From contig JBHGBM010000013.1 in the NCBI GenBank assembly GCA_041946965.1, positions 19,622 to 83,621 on the forward strand: DNA of 64,000 bases, in the 5' to 3' direction. Position 1 is the stretch's first letter. Every line of letters starts with the position of its first letter. Source of the stretch: JBHGBM01 sp041946965. Lineage in GTDB: Bacteria > Acidobacteriota > Terriglobia > Bryobacterales > Bryobacteraceae. The position numbers and the translations under genes are program-made. Shown here piece by piece: positions 23,841 through 31,941 of the stretch. The notes under the pieces are model-generated. The model made no database searches. It was not told where the DNA came from and saw nothing but the letters and a program-made list of their open reading frames with translations.

Positions 23841-24560
23841 ATGCAGGTACGCGTGTTGTTCTTTGGGATGCTGCGCGAACTGGCGGGCGGGGCGGAACAG
23901 CGCCTCGATGTCGCCGACGGCGCCACCATGGGCGACGTGTTCGAAGCCTGCGCCGCACGCTTCCCGCGCATGCGCGAGATGGCCTCCAGCATCGTACTGG
24001 CCCGCAACCAGGAATTCAGCCGTCCCGGCGATGCGGTGCGCGAGGGCGACGAGATCGCGCTGCTTCCGCCCGTGAGCGGCGGTTCCGGCGCGTTCCTGCG
24101 GCAGTCCAACGAGAGCGGCAATTTTTTCGCGCTCACCCGCCAGCCCATCGACGTGCGGAAGCTGGCCGCACTCGCGCTGCGCGGCGAGGACGGCGCGGTG
24201 GTGACCTTCGACGGCGTGGCGCGGAACAATACCGGCGGACGGCGCACCCGCTGCCTGGAATACGAATGCTACGAACCGATGGCGCTGAAAGTGATGGCGG
24301 AGATCGGACGCGAACTCGCGGCGGGCTTTGATATCGGGCACATCGGCATCGTCCACCGCCTCGGGCGCGTGTTGATCGGCGAAACCAGCGTGGCCATCGT
24401 GGTCACGGCGCCGCACCGCCAGGCCGCTTTCGCCGCCGCGCTCGAAGCCGTCGATCAACTCAAGCGCCGGGTTCCGGTGTGGAAACGCGAGTACTTCGAA
24501 GACGGAGAGGTGTGGGTGGAAGGAGAGTGGGACGGCAGTGTTCCTAAAGCCGCGCCGTAA
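23841..24560 (+). CDS. MoaD-MoaE fusion (molybdopterin synthase, both subunits in one chain)
   Basis: A 239-residue protein that joins the two subunits of molybdopterin synthase. Residues 1-81 are the ubiquitin-like sulfur carrier MoaD, ending LLPPVSGGSG with Gly80-Gly81. From about residue 92 the chain is MoaE (FALTRQPIDVRKLAAL, GAVVTFDGVARNNTGGR, YECYEPMALKVMAEIG, IGIVHRLGRVLIGETSVAI, VPVWKREYFEDGEVWVEGEW). MoaD needs a free C-terminal GG to be adenylated and thiocarboxylated, so this fusion should be cut after Gly81, as reported for the mycobacterial MoaX fusion. No other moa gene is adjacent. The next gene overlaps its end by 23 bp. Confidence 0.92.
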   Translation: MQVRVLFFGMLRELAGGAEQRLDVADGATMGDVFEACAARFPRMREMASSIVLARNQEFSRPGDAVREGDEIALLPPVSGGSGAFLRQSNESGNFFALTRQPIDVRKLAALALRGEDGAVVTFDGVARNNTGGRRTRCLEYECYEPMALKVMAEIGRELAAGFDIGHIGIVHRLGRVLIGETSVAIVVTAPHRQAAFAAALEAVDQLKRRVPVWKREYFEDGEVWVEGEWDGSVPKAAP

Positions 24561-25503
24561 CGTGTGCCTTGCGCTCCTGGCCGCGGGCCTCGCCGCGGCG
24601 CAGCAGCCCGTAATCCGCGTCGATGTCAACCTGGTGCGCATTCTGGCCACGGTGAAGAACACCGCGGGCGATCTGGTGGGCACGCTGGCCAAAGACGATT
24701 TCGAAGTGTTGGATAACGGCGTGCCGCAGCAGATCGCGGTCTTCGAGCACCACACCGAATTGCCGCTCTCCGTAGCCATGATGGTGGATACCAGCGGTTC
24801 CACGGCCAAGGAGCTGCGCTATGAACTCGAATCGGTGAACCGCTTCTTCAAAGCGCTGTTCACCGAAGGCAATCCCGAGGACAAGCTGGCGCTGTACAGC
24901 TTCAACTGGGAGGTGAAGAGGTGGAATTTCTTCACCCACAACCTCGGGTCGCTGGAGAAGTCGCTGCGTGCGTTCAAGGCCGAAGCCGGAACGGCGATGT
25001 ACGATGCCATCTACCTCGCCTCGCGCGACCTGGAAGGGCGTGAGGGGCGGCACGCCATGATCATCGTGACCGACGGCGGCGATACCACCAGCAGCACCAC
25101 CTATCACCAGGCATTGCAGGCCGCGCAAATGGCGGACGCGGTGATCTACCCCGTACTGGTGATGCCCATCACCGCTGACGCGGGCCGCAACATCGGCGGC
25201 GAGAACGCCCTGGCCACCATGGCCGCCTCCACCGGCGGGCGCGTTTTCGCGCCCAGCATCGGTCCGGGCCTGGATGCCGCTTTCACCGAGATTATCCGCG
25301 AACTGCGCACGCAGTACCTGCTGGGCTACTACCCGAAGAACCTGCCCGAGACCAGCGACCGGTTTCACCGCCTTCAGATCCGGACCCGCCGCCCGGATTT
25401 GCGGGTGCTGGCGCGCAGCGGCTATTATGGTGATTCCGGGAGCGCGGCCGCCGATCCGGACGCGCGGGTGACGGTTACGCCTCAAACGAAGCAGGAGAAA
25501 TAA
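24538..25503 (+). CDS. VWFA-related secreted protein (acidobacterial VWFA domain)
   Basis: A 321-residue protein with a GTG start (24538) located inside the end of the MoaD-MoaE gene and preceded by AGGAG at 24521-24525. A signal peptide (KPRRNVCLALLAAGLAAA) is followed by an N-terminal strand region (IRVDVNLVRILATVKN ... FEVLDNGVPQQIAVFEHHTE) and a von Willebrand A domain with MIDAS motif DTSGS at residues 84-88, MIIVTDGGDTTS and TQYLLGYYPKN. This layout is the VWFA-related family that is abundant in Acidobacteriota; the function is unknown, with protein-protein binding in the periplasm likely. The Hfq-like frame starts just past its stop. Confidence 0.88.
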   Translation: MFLKPRRNVCLALLAAGLAAAQQPVIRVDVNLVRILATVKNTAGDLVGTLAKDDFEVLDNGVPQQIAVFEHHTELPLSVAMMVDTSGSTAKELRYELESVNRFFKALFTEGNPEDKLALYSFNWEVKRWNFFTHNLGSLEKSLRAFKAEAGTAMYDAIYLASRDLEGREGRHAMIIVTDGGDTTSSTTYHQALQAAQMADAVIYPVLVMPITADAGRNIGGENALATMAASTGGRVFAPSIGPGLDAAFTEIIRELRTQYLLGYYPKNLPETSDRFHRLQIRTRRPDLRVLARSGYYGDSGSAAADPDARVTVTPQTKQEK

Positions 25504-25507
25504 TACG
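25493..25507 (+). promoter_or_regulatory. Shine-Dalgarno site and putative ACG start of the Hfq-like gene
   Basis: AGGAG (25493-25497) lies 7 nt before ACG at 25505-25507, and the TAA of the upstream VWFA gene lies in between. From the in-frame stop at 25469-25471 down to GTG 25562 there is no ATG, GTG or TTG in this frame, so ACG is the only codon at a correct distance from this site. Confidence 0.5.
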
Positions 25508-25756
25508 GCACAGAGCAAAGGCAAAGGCAGCGCGCGTGCGCCCGAACAGACCCTGGAAGAGGTGAAATACCTCAAATACCTGATCGAGCACGCCATACCG
25601 ATCCGGGTGATACTGGCCGACGGCGAAGAGGTGCGCGGCACGGTGGAATACTACGACCACTCCTTCATCCGGCTCACCCGCGAGGGCGCGCCCAACCTCT
25701 TCATCTACAAACACGACATCAAATACGTGATCGAGGACGGTTCCGGGTCGCGATGA
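25505..25756 (+). CDS. Hfq/Sm-like RNA-binding protein, apparent ACG start
   Basis: An 83-residue Sm-fold protein. It has an N-terminal tail, an alpha helix (QTLEEVKYLKYLIEHAIPIR) that aligns with the Hfq helix, an Sm1 core (VILADGEEVRGTVEYYDHSF) and an Sm2 core whose LFIYKHDIKYVIEDG matches the Hfq YKHAIS motif. Starting at GTG 25562 would remove the first half of the helix; ACG 25505 restores it and is preceded by AGGAG. Hfq proteins form rings that pair small RNAs with mRNAs. The stop overlaps the SuhB-like ATG (ATGA). A true ACG start, or a single T-to-C change in this assembly, would both explain what is seen. Confidence 0.75.
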   Translation, partial: TAQSKGKGSARAPEQTLEEVKYLKYLIEHAIPIRVILADGEEVRGTVEYYDHSFIRLTREGAPNLFIYKHDIKYVIEDGSGSR

Positions 25757-26559
25757 ATTTCCTGGAGACCGCCGCGGAAATCGCGCGCGAAGCGGGAGGC
25801 CTGCTGGCCCGCTATTTCGAACGCCGTGTGGGCTATGAGCTGAAGAGCGAGTTCGACTTGGTAACGGAGGCCGACCGGGCGTCGGAAAGCCTCGTGGTGG
25901 AGCGCCTGCGGTCGCATTTCCCGCATCATTCCATCGTGGCCGAGGAAGGCGGCGGACATGACAACGGGTCCGAGTTCCGCTGGTATGTGGACCCGCTCGA
26001 CGGCACCACCAATTTCGCGCACGGCTACCCGGTGTTCAACGTCACGCTGGGCCTCCAGCGGGGCGGCGAGATGATCGCCGGGGTGGTCTACGATCCCACC
26101 CGGCAGGAACTGTTCGCCGCCGAGCGCGGAGGCGGCGCCTATTTGAACGGGCGGCGCATCCGCGTCTCAACAATGGCGTGCCTGGACCGCAGCCTGTGGG
26201 CCACCGGGTTTCCCAACTGGCTGCGCGGCAGCAACGTCAACATCCACTTCTACTACCAGCTCGCCATGCTCACGCACGGAGTGCGGCGCGGCGGATCGGC
26301 GGCGATCGATCTGGCCTACGTGGCCGCCGGGCGGCTGGACGGCTTCTGGGAATTCGGCCTCAAGCCCTGGGACGTGGCGGCGGGGACCCTGCTGGTGGTG
26401 GAAGCCGGCGGGCGCGTCAGCGATATGAACGGAACCCCGCACGCCCTCCAGTCGCCGCACGTGCTCGCCGATAACGGCGCGCTGCACGAGGAGGCGCTGC
26501 GGCTTTTCGGGGAGATTTTCCGCGGCGAGCTGCGCGTCGCGCCACCCTCGCTTTCCTGA
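25753..26559 (+). CDS. suhB: Inositol monophosphatase family protein (SuhB-like)
   Basis: A 268-residue lithium-sensitive-type phosphatase. Motif 1 is DPLDGTTNFAHGYPVFNVTL with metal-binding Asp residues, preceded by HSIVAEEGG carrying the catalytic Glu; motif 2 is KPWDVAAGTLLVVEAGGRVS. Substrates in the family include inositol-1-phosphate and related sugar phosphates; SuhB also associates with the transcription machinery in enterobacteria. The ATG overlaps the TGA of the Hfq-like gene, so the two are translationally coupled. The gene symbol rests on family membership only; a histidinol-phosphatase role is possible. Confidence 0.86.
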   Translation: MNFLETAAEIAREAGGLLARYFERRVGYELKSEFDLVTEADRASESLVVERLRSHFPHHSIVAEEGGGHDNGSEFRWYVDPLDGTTNFAHGYPVFNVTLGLQRGGEMIAGVVYDPTRQELFAAERGGGAYLNGRRIRVSTMACLDRSLWATGFPNWLRGSNVNIHFYYQLAMLTHGVRRGGSAAIDLAYVAAGRLDGFWEFGLKPWDVAAGTLLVVEAGGRVSDMNGTPHALQSPHVLADNGALHEEALRLFGEIFRGELRVAPPSLS

Positions 26560-26586
26560 TCTTCCTGCGTTAACATCCTGGTTGAT

Positions 26587-27213
26587 ATGTGGCTGGCGGC
26601 GGTATTGCTATTCACACAATCCGGCGCGATCACGGGCGATTACATCGAGGACCGCGCCAACAAGGTTTACGGCTGCTACTGCGAATGGTCGGGAGAAGGC
26701 GAGCACGGAGGCCGCGAAGCGGTGGTCGGCTGGCGCATCCGCTCGGGATCCTACGCGGGCACGGACCTCGCGGGCGTCAAGGCGGCCGCGGCCATCGTGG
26801 GCGACCGCACGCTGAGCCGCCCCGGGGCGCAGCGCCGTTCCACCATTGTGGTGGATAGCCGCGCGACGCCGGCGCAGAAGCGCGCCGTTGAAGCCCTGCT
26901 CCGCGAGCGCTTCGGCGAGATGCTCGGCGAGGTCGTGCAGGTGCTCGCCGAACCCATCGAGTTCGAGCGGCAGCCCGCCCGCGCCGTGCTGCGCATCGGC
27001 ACGCTGCTCAATCTCGACATGCGCGAGGCCAGACTCGTGGAGGATTCGCTGCAAGGCGCCACGCTCTGGTACGACCCGTTCATCGAGCTCAAAGAGGCCA
27101 CGCTCGGCACCACGCTGCACGTCAGTTACTCCGGCCCCCAGTTCCGCCACAAGTGGAGCAAGGACGACCCCGGCATCACCGGCTACTACGGGACCTTCGA
27201 GCTGCCGCGGTAG
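26587..27213 (+). CDS. DUF1326-like secreted protein
   Basis: A 208-residue protein with a short signal-like segment (MWLAAVLLFTQSGA), then ITGDYIEDRANKVYGCYCEW, which matches the opening of DUF1326 proteins with its paired cysteines (CYC). Later parts (VLRIGTLLNLDMREARLVED, YSGPQFRHKWSKDDPG) are without a known function. No Shine-Dalgarno site is seen; TAACAT ends 10 bp before ATG 26587, in a GTTAACAT box also found before the next gene. It stands between the SuhB-like and sulfatase genes, all on the plus strand with short gaps. Confidence 0.68.
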   Translation: MWLAAVLLFTQSGAITGDYIEDRANKVYGCYCEWSGEGEHGGREAVVGWRIRSGSYAGTDLAGVKAAAAIVGDRTLSRPGAQRRSTIVVDSRATPAQKRAVEALLRERFGEMLGEVVQVLAEPIEFERQPARAVLRIGTLLNLDMREARLVEDSLQGATLWYDPFIELKEATLGTTLHVSYSGPQFRHKWSKDDPGITGYYGTFELPR

Positions 27214-27230
27214 GTGTTAACATTTCTTGA

Positions 27231-28661
27231 ATGCAACGTCGTGAGTTTCTGGGCATGGCGGGCGGCGCGCTGGCTGGCGCGGCGCAACCGCGCGGCGCGA
27301 AGCGGCCGAATGTTCTCTTCCTGTTCACCGACGACCAGCGGTTCAGCACGCTGAACGCTCTGAACAATCCGGAGGTGCGGACGCCCAATCTCGATAACCT
27401 GGTGCGCCGCGGCACGGCCTTCACGCACTCCTGCATCATGGGCGGCACCATCGGGGCAGTATGCGCGCCCAGCCGCGCCATGCTCATGACGGGCCAGACC
27501 CTGTTTCACGTCAACGACACGATCGTGGCCCCGCAGCAGTATCCCGGCCGCCCCAAGAAGCCCTTCGTCATGTTTCCCGAAGCGATGCGCGGCGCCGGCT
27601 ATGCCACGTTCGGCACGGGCAAGTGGCACAACGGCCCCAAGTTGTTCGCACGCTGTTTCGATCGTGGGGAAAACATCTTCTTCGGCGGCATGTCGGACCA
27701 CCTCAAGGTCCCGGTCCACGACTTCGATCCCACGGGCGAGTATCCCAAGAGCAGGATCCACTTGGGCGGAAAGTTCTCGAGCGAGCTGTTCGCCGACTCG
27801 GTCATCAAGTTCCTGCGCGGCTACAAGGAAGACAGGCCGTTCCTGGCTTACACGGCGTTCACTGCGCCGCACGACCCGCGCATGGCGCCCAAGGATTTCG
27901 CCGATCTTTATCCCCCGGACAAGATCGCGGTGCCCCGGAACTTCATGCCGGAGCACCCTTTCGACAACGGCGAGATGAAGGTCCGCGACGAGCAACTGGC
28001 CCCCTGGCCGCGCACGCCGCAGATCGTGCGGGAGCACCTGGCGGCGTACTACGCCATGATCACCCACGTGGATTACCACATCGGGCGGGTGCTGAAGGCG
28101 CTGGAGGAAACCGGCCACGCGCAGGACACCATCGTGGTGTTCGCGGCCGACAACGGCCTCGCCGTGGGACAGCACGGCCTGCTCGGCAAACAGAACCTCT
28201 ACGACCACAGCGTGCGCGTACCGCTGGTGATCGGCGGCCCCGGCCTCGCTCAGGCCCGCCGCGCGGACACTCTCTGCTACCTGCTGGACATCTTCCCCAC
28301 GCTCTGCAATCTGACCAGCCTTCCCGTGCCGAAGGAAGTGGAAGGCCGCAGCCTGATGCCCTCGCTCAAGGACCCCAAGGCCCGCGTACGCGACTCCGTG
28401 TTCCTCGCCTACCGCGACTTCCAGCGCGGCGTGCGCACGGACCGCTGGAAGCTGATCGAGTACAACGTGGGCGGAAAACGCACCACCCAGTTGTTCGACC
28501 TGCAAAACGATCCCGCCGAAACCAGGAACCTCTCCGGGGCGCAGCCGGCGCGCGTCACCGAAATGCGCGCGCTGCTCCGCAAGTGGCAGAAGGAAGTCGA
28601 CGACCCGCTGGATATCGAGAAGCCCGACTGGGGCCGCGGCGCTTGGGCTGCGCGGGGCTGA
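27231..28661 (+). CDS. Sulfatase (type I, formylglycine-dependent) with RR leader
   Basis: A 476-residue arylsulfatase-family enzyme. The leader is MQRREFLGMAGGALAG, followed by RPNVLFLFTDDQRF with the metal-binding DD pair. The key motif CAPSRAMLMTGQ places the Cys that becomes formylglycine at residue 78. Further hallmarks are TFGTGKWHNGPK, the metal-site FAADNGLAVGQHGLLGKQNL and a C-terminal domain (QLFDLQNDPAETRNLSG). It resembles choline- or glycosaminoglycan-type sulfatases, and probably removes sulfate esters from polysaccharides outside the cytoplasm. No formylglycine-generating enzyme gene lies in the window. Start: TAACAT ends 7 bp before the ATG and no Shine-Dalgarno site is present. 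Confidence 0.92.
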   Translation: MQRREFLGMAGGALAGAAQPRGAKRPNVLFLFTDDQRFSTLNALNNPEVRTPNLDNLVRRGTAFTHSCIMGGTIGAVCAPSRAMLMTGQTLFHVNDTIVAPQQYPGRPKKPFVMFPEAMRGAGYATFGTGKWHNGPKLFARCFDRGENIFFGGMSDHLKVPVHDFDPTGEYPKSRIHLGGKFSSELFADSVIKFLRGYKEDRPFLAYTAFTAPHDPRMAPKDFADLYPPDKIAVPRNFMPEHPFDNGEMKVRDEQLAPWPRTPQIVREHLAAYYAMITHVDYHIGRVLKALEETGHAQDTIVVFAADNGLAVGQHGLLGKQNLYDHSVRVPLVIGGPGLAQARRADTLCYLLDIFPTLCNLTSLPVPKEVEGRSLMPSLKDPKARVRDSVFLAYRDFQRGVRTDRWKLIEYNVGGKRTTQLFDLQNDPAETRNLSGAQPARVTEMRALLRKWQKEVDDPLDIEKPDWGRGAWAARG

Positions 28662-28668
28662 GGGCCCC

Positions 28669-31071
28669 TCAGAACAGCCGTTCCTGCTTCTTGAGCGTGC
28701 CGAAGCTGCCGATGTTGGCCACCGCGAAGGCCAGCCGGAACTGGTTCTCGTTGCGGGTGCCGAAGCTGAACCGCCGGTATTGCAGGCTCAGCCCGCAACA
28801 GTCCGTGTTATAGGTGACCTGCGTGATGGCGTACTGCATGGAGGCCAGCCGGACGTCGTAAATGGCCGTGGCCGCCATGTTCCAGCCGCGGCGGTTCACG
28901 TCGCCGTAGCCCACCGTGCCTCGGAACTGGTTGGCGCTGGGCGCCAGCACCGGGTCCGAGCGCACCTGGTTGTGGCCCGCCGAGACGAAGTAGTTCGAAA
29001 GCCGCGCATCCACGGTGAAACCGCTGTTCACGATGCCGCCGCGCAGGGTGTCGTAATCGGCCCGCCACTCCACGCCGACGCCGTCCTTGGGGGTCATCCG
29101 CACCACGGAAACCACGGGAGACATGCGGCGCGGACGGTCCAGGAATGCGTAGCCGGAAAGTTCCGCGGTGCTTCGTACCACCGTGCGCTGCCCCTCGATC
29201 GCCGCGCCGCCGAAGGTGGGATCGAAATAGCGGCGCTGCCACAGCTCCCAGCTCAGCACCTCCCTCACCACGCCGCCGCGCTTGGCGTAGAGGCGGTTGG
29301 TGAGCGAGACTTCGGCTTCCTTGGTATTGGAAAGCAGGTCGGTCTCGTCGAACCGGATGATCTCGTGGAAGTCCTCCACCCCGGCGACGTAGCGGAAGGA
29401 GGCGCGCGGCTCGATGACATGCCGCAACTTGTCGCCCAGCCAGGTCCTTTCCTCGAACGTGCGGGCGAGCGACGGCGCAATTACGTCGAAATTGAATTCC
29501 CTCGCGCTGCGAACCAGGTTGCCGCCCACGATGCGGTCCTGGAACTGGTGCTCGCCGTAACGCGTTTCGCGCACGCCGAAGCTGGGGATGAAGTGGAAGT
29601 CCTTCCACGCGAAGGCGCTGGTTACGCGCGGCATGACGTCCATGCGGTCGGTGAACTGGCGCGTCTGGAACAGCGGCTGGTTGCGCCGCAGAAACCCCGC
29701 GCTCGATTCAAAGGAAAACCAGAGCGGCACGCGGCGCCACAATTGCCGGTCCCTTCCCAGGAAGCGCACTTCCGGCAGCTTGCGGATCACGATGGAATCC
29801 TCAGGCTCCGCGCTCTGAAAGTTCTCCAGGCGCTCGAAGACGGCGTTGAAGGTGTTTGCGGACCAGTTCTTATTGAGGAAGCCGGTGGAGTGAACTTCGG
29901 AGAAGATCGCCTCGTTGAACGTTTCGGTGAACGCCTGCCGGAATTGCAGCGAGCTGATGTAGTTCACCGCGCCGCGCGCCTGCCATCCGCGCGGGAGATC
30001 GGACACGCCCGCCATGGAGAAACTCACTCCGCCCTCCTTGCGCCGCTCGCCGTTGCCCAGATCCAGCCCGCGATCCTGCACCCCGTAGAAGATGGCGTCG
30101 AAATCGGTGCCGGCGCGCGGCTTCCCGCGCAAGTCCACGTGGTGCGCGTAGCCGCGCGCGGTGAAGTCCTGGAAGCGGTAGGTGACGTCGTAGCTGCGGT
30201 TGATGGCCCAGAAATAGCCGAGCCCGATCAGCTTGCCCCGCCGCGAGCTGTTGCCGATATTGGGCATGAGAAATCCGCTGCGGCGCGGGACGCGCTCGAG
30301 CGACTTGTAGAAGTACGGCGTGTAGAACAGCGGCATCCGCCGGATGAAAAACGCCGCGCGATAGGCAGTGGCGTGATCGCCCGGAATGATATCGAAGCGC
30401 GGGCCCTTTAACCGCCACCAGGGCCGTGGTAATTTGCAGTTGGTGAAGAATCCGTTGTAGAGGATGTAGCGCTCGCCCCGCCGCTCCGCCCATTCGCCCT
30501 CGAAATAGAACGGGTTGTTGGAAGTGAGCACGCCCGGGCGCGAATCGATGCGCGGTTGCCCTACTCCGCGCACCTTGTAAAACTTTCCGGCTTCCTCCTT
30601 CACGTTGTATTCCAGGCGGTCCGCCCAGATCTGTTCGTTGCGCTCGGAGTTGCGGAAATAGATGTTGCCGCGGGCGTTGACGTCCCCGGTCTGCTCGTTG
30701 TAGTCGATCTCGTCGGCGCGGAAGAGCATGGTAGTGCTCTCCAGTTCGGCCTTGCCGCGAAGACGCCGCCATTCTCCCTCCACCAGTTGCGTTTCCGCGC
30801 TCACGTCCCACCAGCCCGGCGGAACCGGCTCCGCCCGCTTCTCCGGCTGGGGCGCCGGGGTTTGCGGCGCATGCGGGGGCGGGGCAGGCGGCGGCCGCTG
30901 CGGACGGCCGAATTGCGGTGACGCCCCCAAGCATAAACCCGCCGCCAACAATGTGTTCAGGACAATAGCGCAGGTAGAACTCGAACAAAATCCGTGACAA
31001 CCAGGCGCGGTTATGCTACGTAAATGGAGAGAGCCTTTCGCCGGGAAGAGCACCAAGCGGCAACGTATCAT
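28669..31071 (-). CDS. lptD: LPS-assembly protein LptD
   Basis: An 800-residue outer-membrane protein. After a hydrophobic signal-like part (CAIVLNTLLAAGLCLGA) and a proline-rich linker, residues about 85-200 form the OstA/jelly-roll domain (AELESTTMLFRADEIDYNEQ, GDVNARGNIYFRNSERNEQI) that receives LPS; the remainder is a large barrel (FYTPYFYKSLERVPRRSGFL, MPNIGNSSRRGKLIGLGYFW). With LptE it inserts LPS in the outer leaflet. ATG 31071 is used because it is the last ATG before the signal segment and avoids overlap with the divergent gene; a later TTG or CTG could be the real start since the n-region is long. It is convergent with the sulfatase gene. Confidence 0.85.
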   Translation of the reverse strand: MIRCRLVLFPAKGSLHLRSITAPGCHGFCSSSTCAIVLNTLLAAGLCLGASPQFGRPQRPPPAPPPHAPQTPAPQPEKRAEPVPPGWWDVSAETQLVEGEWRRLRGKAELESTTMLFRADEIDYNEQTGDVNARGNIYFRNSERNEQIWADRLEYNVKEEAGKFYKVRGVGQPRIDSRPGVLTSNNPFYFEGEWAERRGERYILYNGFFTNCKLPRPWWRLKGPRFDIIPGDHATAYRAAFFIRRMPLFYTPYFYKSLERVPRRSGFLMPNIGNSSRRGKLIGLGYFWAINRSYDVTYRFQDFTARGYAHHVDLRGKPRAGTDFDAIFYGVQDRGLDLGNGERRKEGGVSFSMAGVSDLPRGWQARGAVNYISSLQFRQAFTETFNEAIFSEVHSTGFLNKNWSANTFNAVFERLENFQSAEPEDSIVIRKLPEVRFLGRDRQLWRRVPLWFSFESSAGFLRRNQPLFQTRQFTDRMDVMPRVTSAFAWKDFHFIPSFGVRETRYGEHQFQDRIVGGNLVRSAREFNFDVIAPSLARTFEERTWLGDKLRHVIEPRASFRYVAGVEDFHEIIRFDETDLLSNTKEAEVSLTNRLYAKRGGVVREVLSWELWQRRYFDPTFGGAAIEGQRTVVRSTAELSGYAFLDRPRRMSPVVSVVRMTPKDGVGVEWRADYDTLRGGIVNSGFTVDARLSNYFVSAGHNQVRSDPVLAPSANQFRGTVGYGDVNRRGWNMAATAIYDVRLASMQYAITQVTYNTDCCGLSLQYRRFSFGTRNENQFRLAFAVANIGSFGTLKKQERLF

Positions 31072-31107
31072 ACTTCCCCGTGCACGTGGTGACTGGCCGG
31101 CCGATTT

Positions 31108-31941
31108 ATGAACTGCAATTATTGCGGCGCGTGGAACGCCGAAGACGAACACCGGTGTCAACGTTGTGGGCGCCGCGTGTCCGCGCCGCTTCCATGCATT
31201 GCGGGCGCACTCGCGACCGCGCCCGCCCCGGCGTCCGGCCGGGCGGAAACGGCGGTCCCCCAGCCTGAACCATTGCAGCGTCCGCTCTTTAGCGAGCGGT
31301 CCCAGTCCAACGTCATCCCGTTTGCATCTCTAGCCGCCCCTAAAGCCGCACCGCCGCCGGCGAGACCCGCGTCCAAGGCGCACGCGCGCCGTCCCGCGCC
31401 GCCGCGCGCCCCTGAGGCGCAGCGCTCGCTCGACTTCCTCTCGCCCGCTCCACGGGCGGCGCGGAAGCTGAGAACCACGGTGGAGGCGGTCATCTACTGC
31501 GATGCGCCCGTAGCCACCAAGATGCATCGCGCCGTGGGCGCCGCGCTCGACGCGAGCATGATCCTGATCGCTTTTGGCCTCTTCCTGCTCACCTTCCATT
31601 TCGCCGGCGGCGAATTCGTCCTGAACCGGCAATCTACGGTGTTGCTGGGAGGGGCTTGTCTGATCATCGCGGCGCTGTATGGTTTCCTCTGGGCGCTGGC
31701 CGGTTGCGAATCGGCGGGCAAGCGGTGGATCGGCCTCAAGCTCATCAACTTCGACGGATTCCCGCCGGACGGCGCGCAGCGCCTGCTGCGCTTCGCCGGG
31801 GCGTGCCTCGGCTTCTGCGCTGCCGGCGCGGGCATCCTTTGGGCCGTGGTGGACGAAGAAAGCCTCTCCTGGCACGATCATATTTCCAAGACCTTCCTGA
31901 CCGTCAACGAACGGGACACCAACTTCTTCCGGCAACGATAA
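31108..31941 (+). CDS. RDD-family membrane protein with N-terminal zinc ribbon
   Basis: A 277-residue protein in three parts. Residues 1-22 are a zinc ribbon with CxxC pairs (Cys3, Cys6, Cys17, Cys20; MNCNYCGAWNAEDEHRCQRC). Residues about 25-125 form a Pro/Ala-rich linker. The C-terminal part has three to four membrane helices of the RDD family (RAVGAALDASMILIAFGLFL, VLLGGACLIIAALYGFLWAL, GKRWIGLKLINFDGFPPDG, FAGACLGFCAAGAGILWAVV) and ends with SWHDHISKTFL, typical of RDD proteins. The function is unknown. Its TAA is directly followed by the pgi ATG. Confidence 0.8.
   Translation: MNCNYCGAWNAEDEHRCQRCGRRVSAPLPCIAGALATAPAPASGRAETAVPQPEPLQRPLFSERSQSNVIPFASLAAPKAAPPPARPASKAHARRPAPPRAPEAQRSLDFLSPAPRAARKLRTTVEAVIYCDAPVATKMHRAVGAALDASMILIAFGLFLLTFHFAGGEFVLNRQSTVLLGGACLIIAALYGFLWALAGCESAGKRWIGLKLINFDGFPPDGAQRLLRFAGACLGFCAAGAGILWAVVDEESLSWHDHISKTFLTVNERDTNFFRQR

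Noticed and set aside
31072..31161. Longer lptD start at 31161
   Set aside because: It would overlap the divergent RDD gene and only lengthens an already long region before the signal segment.
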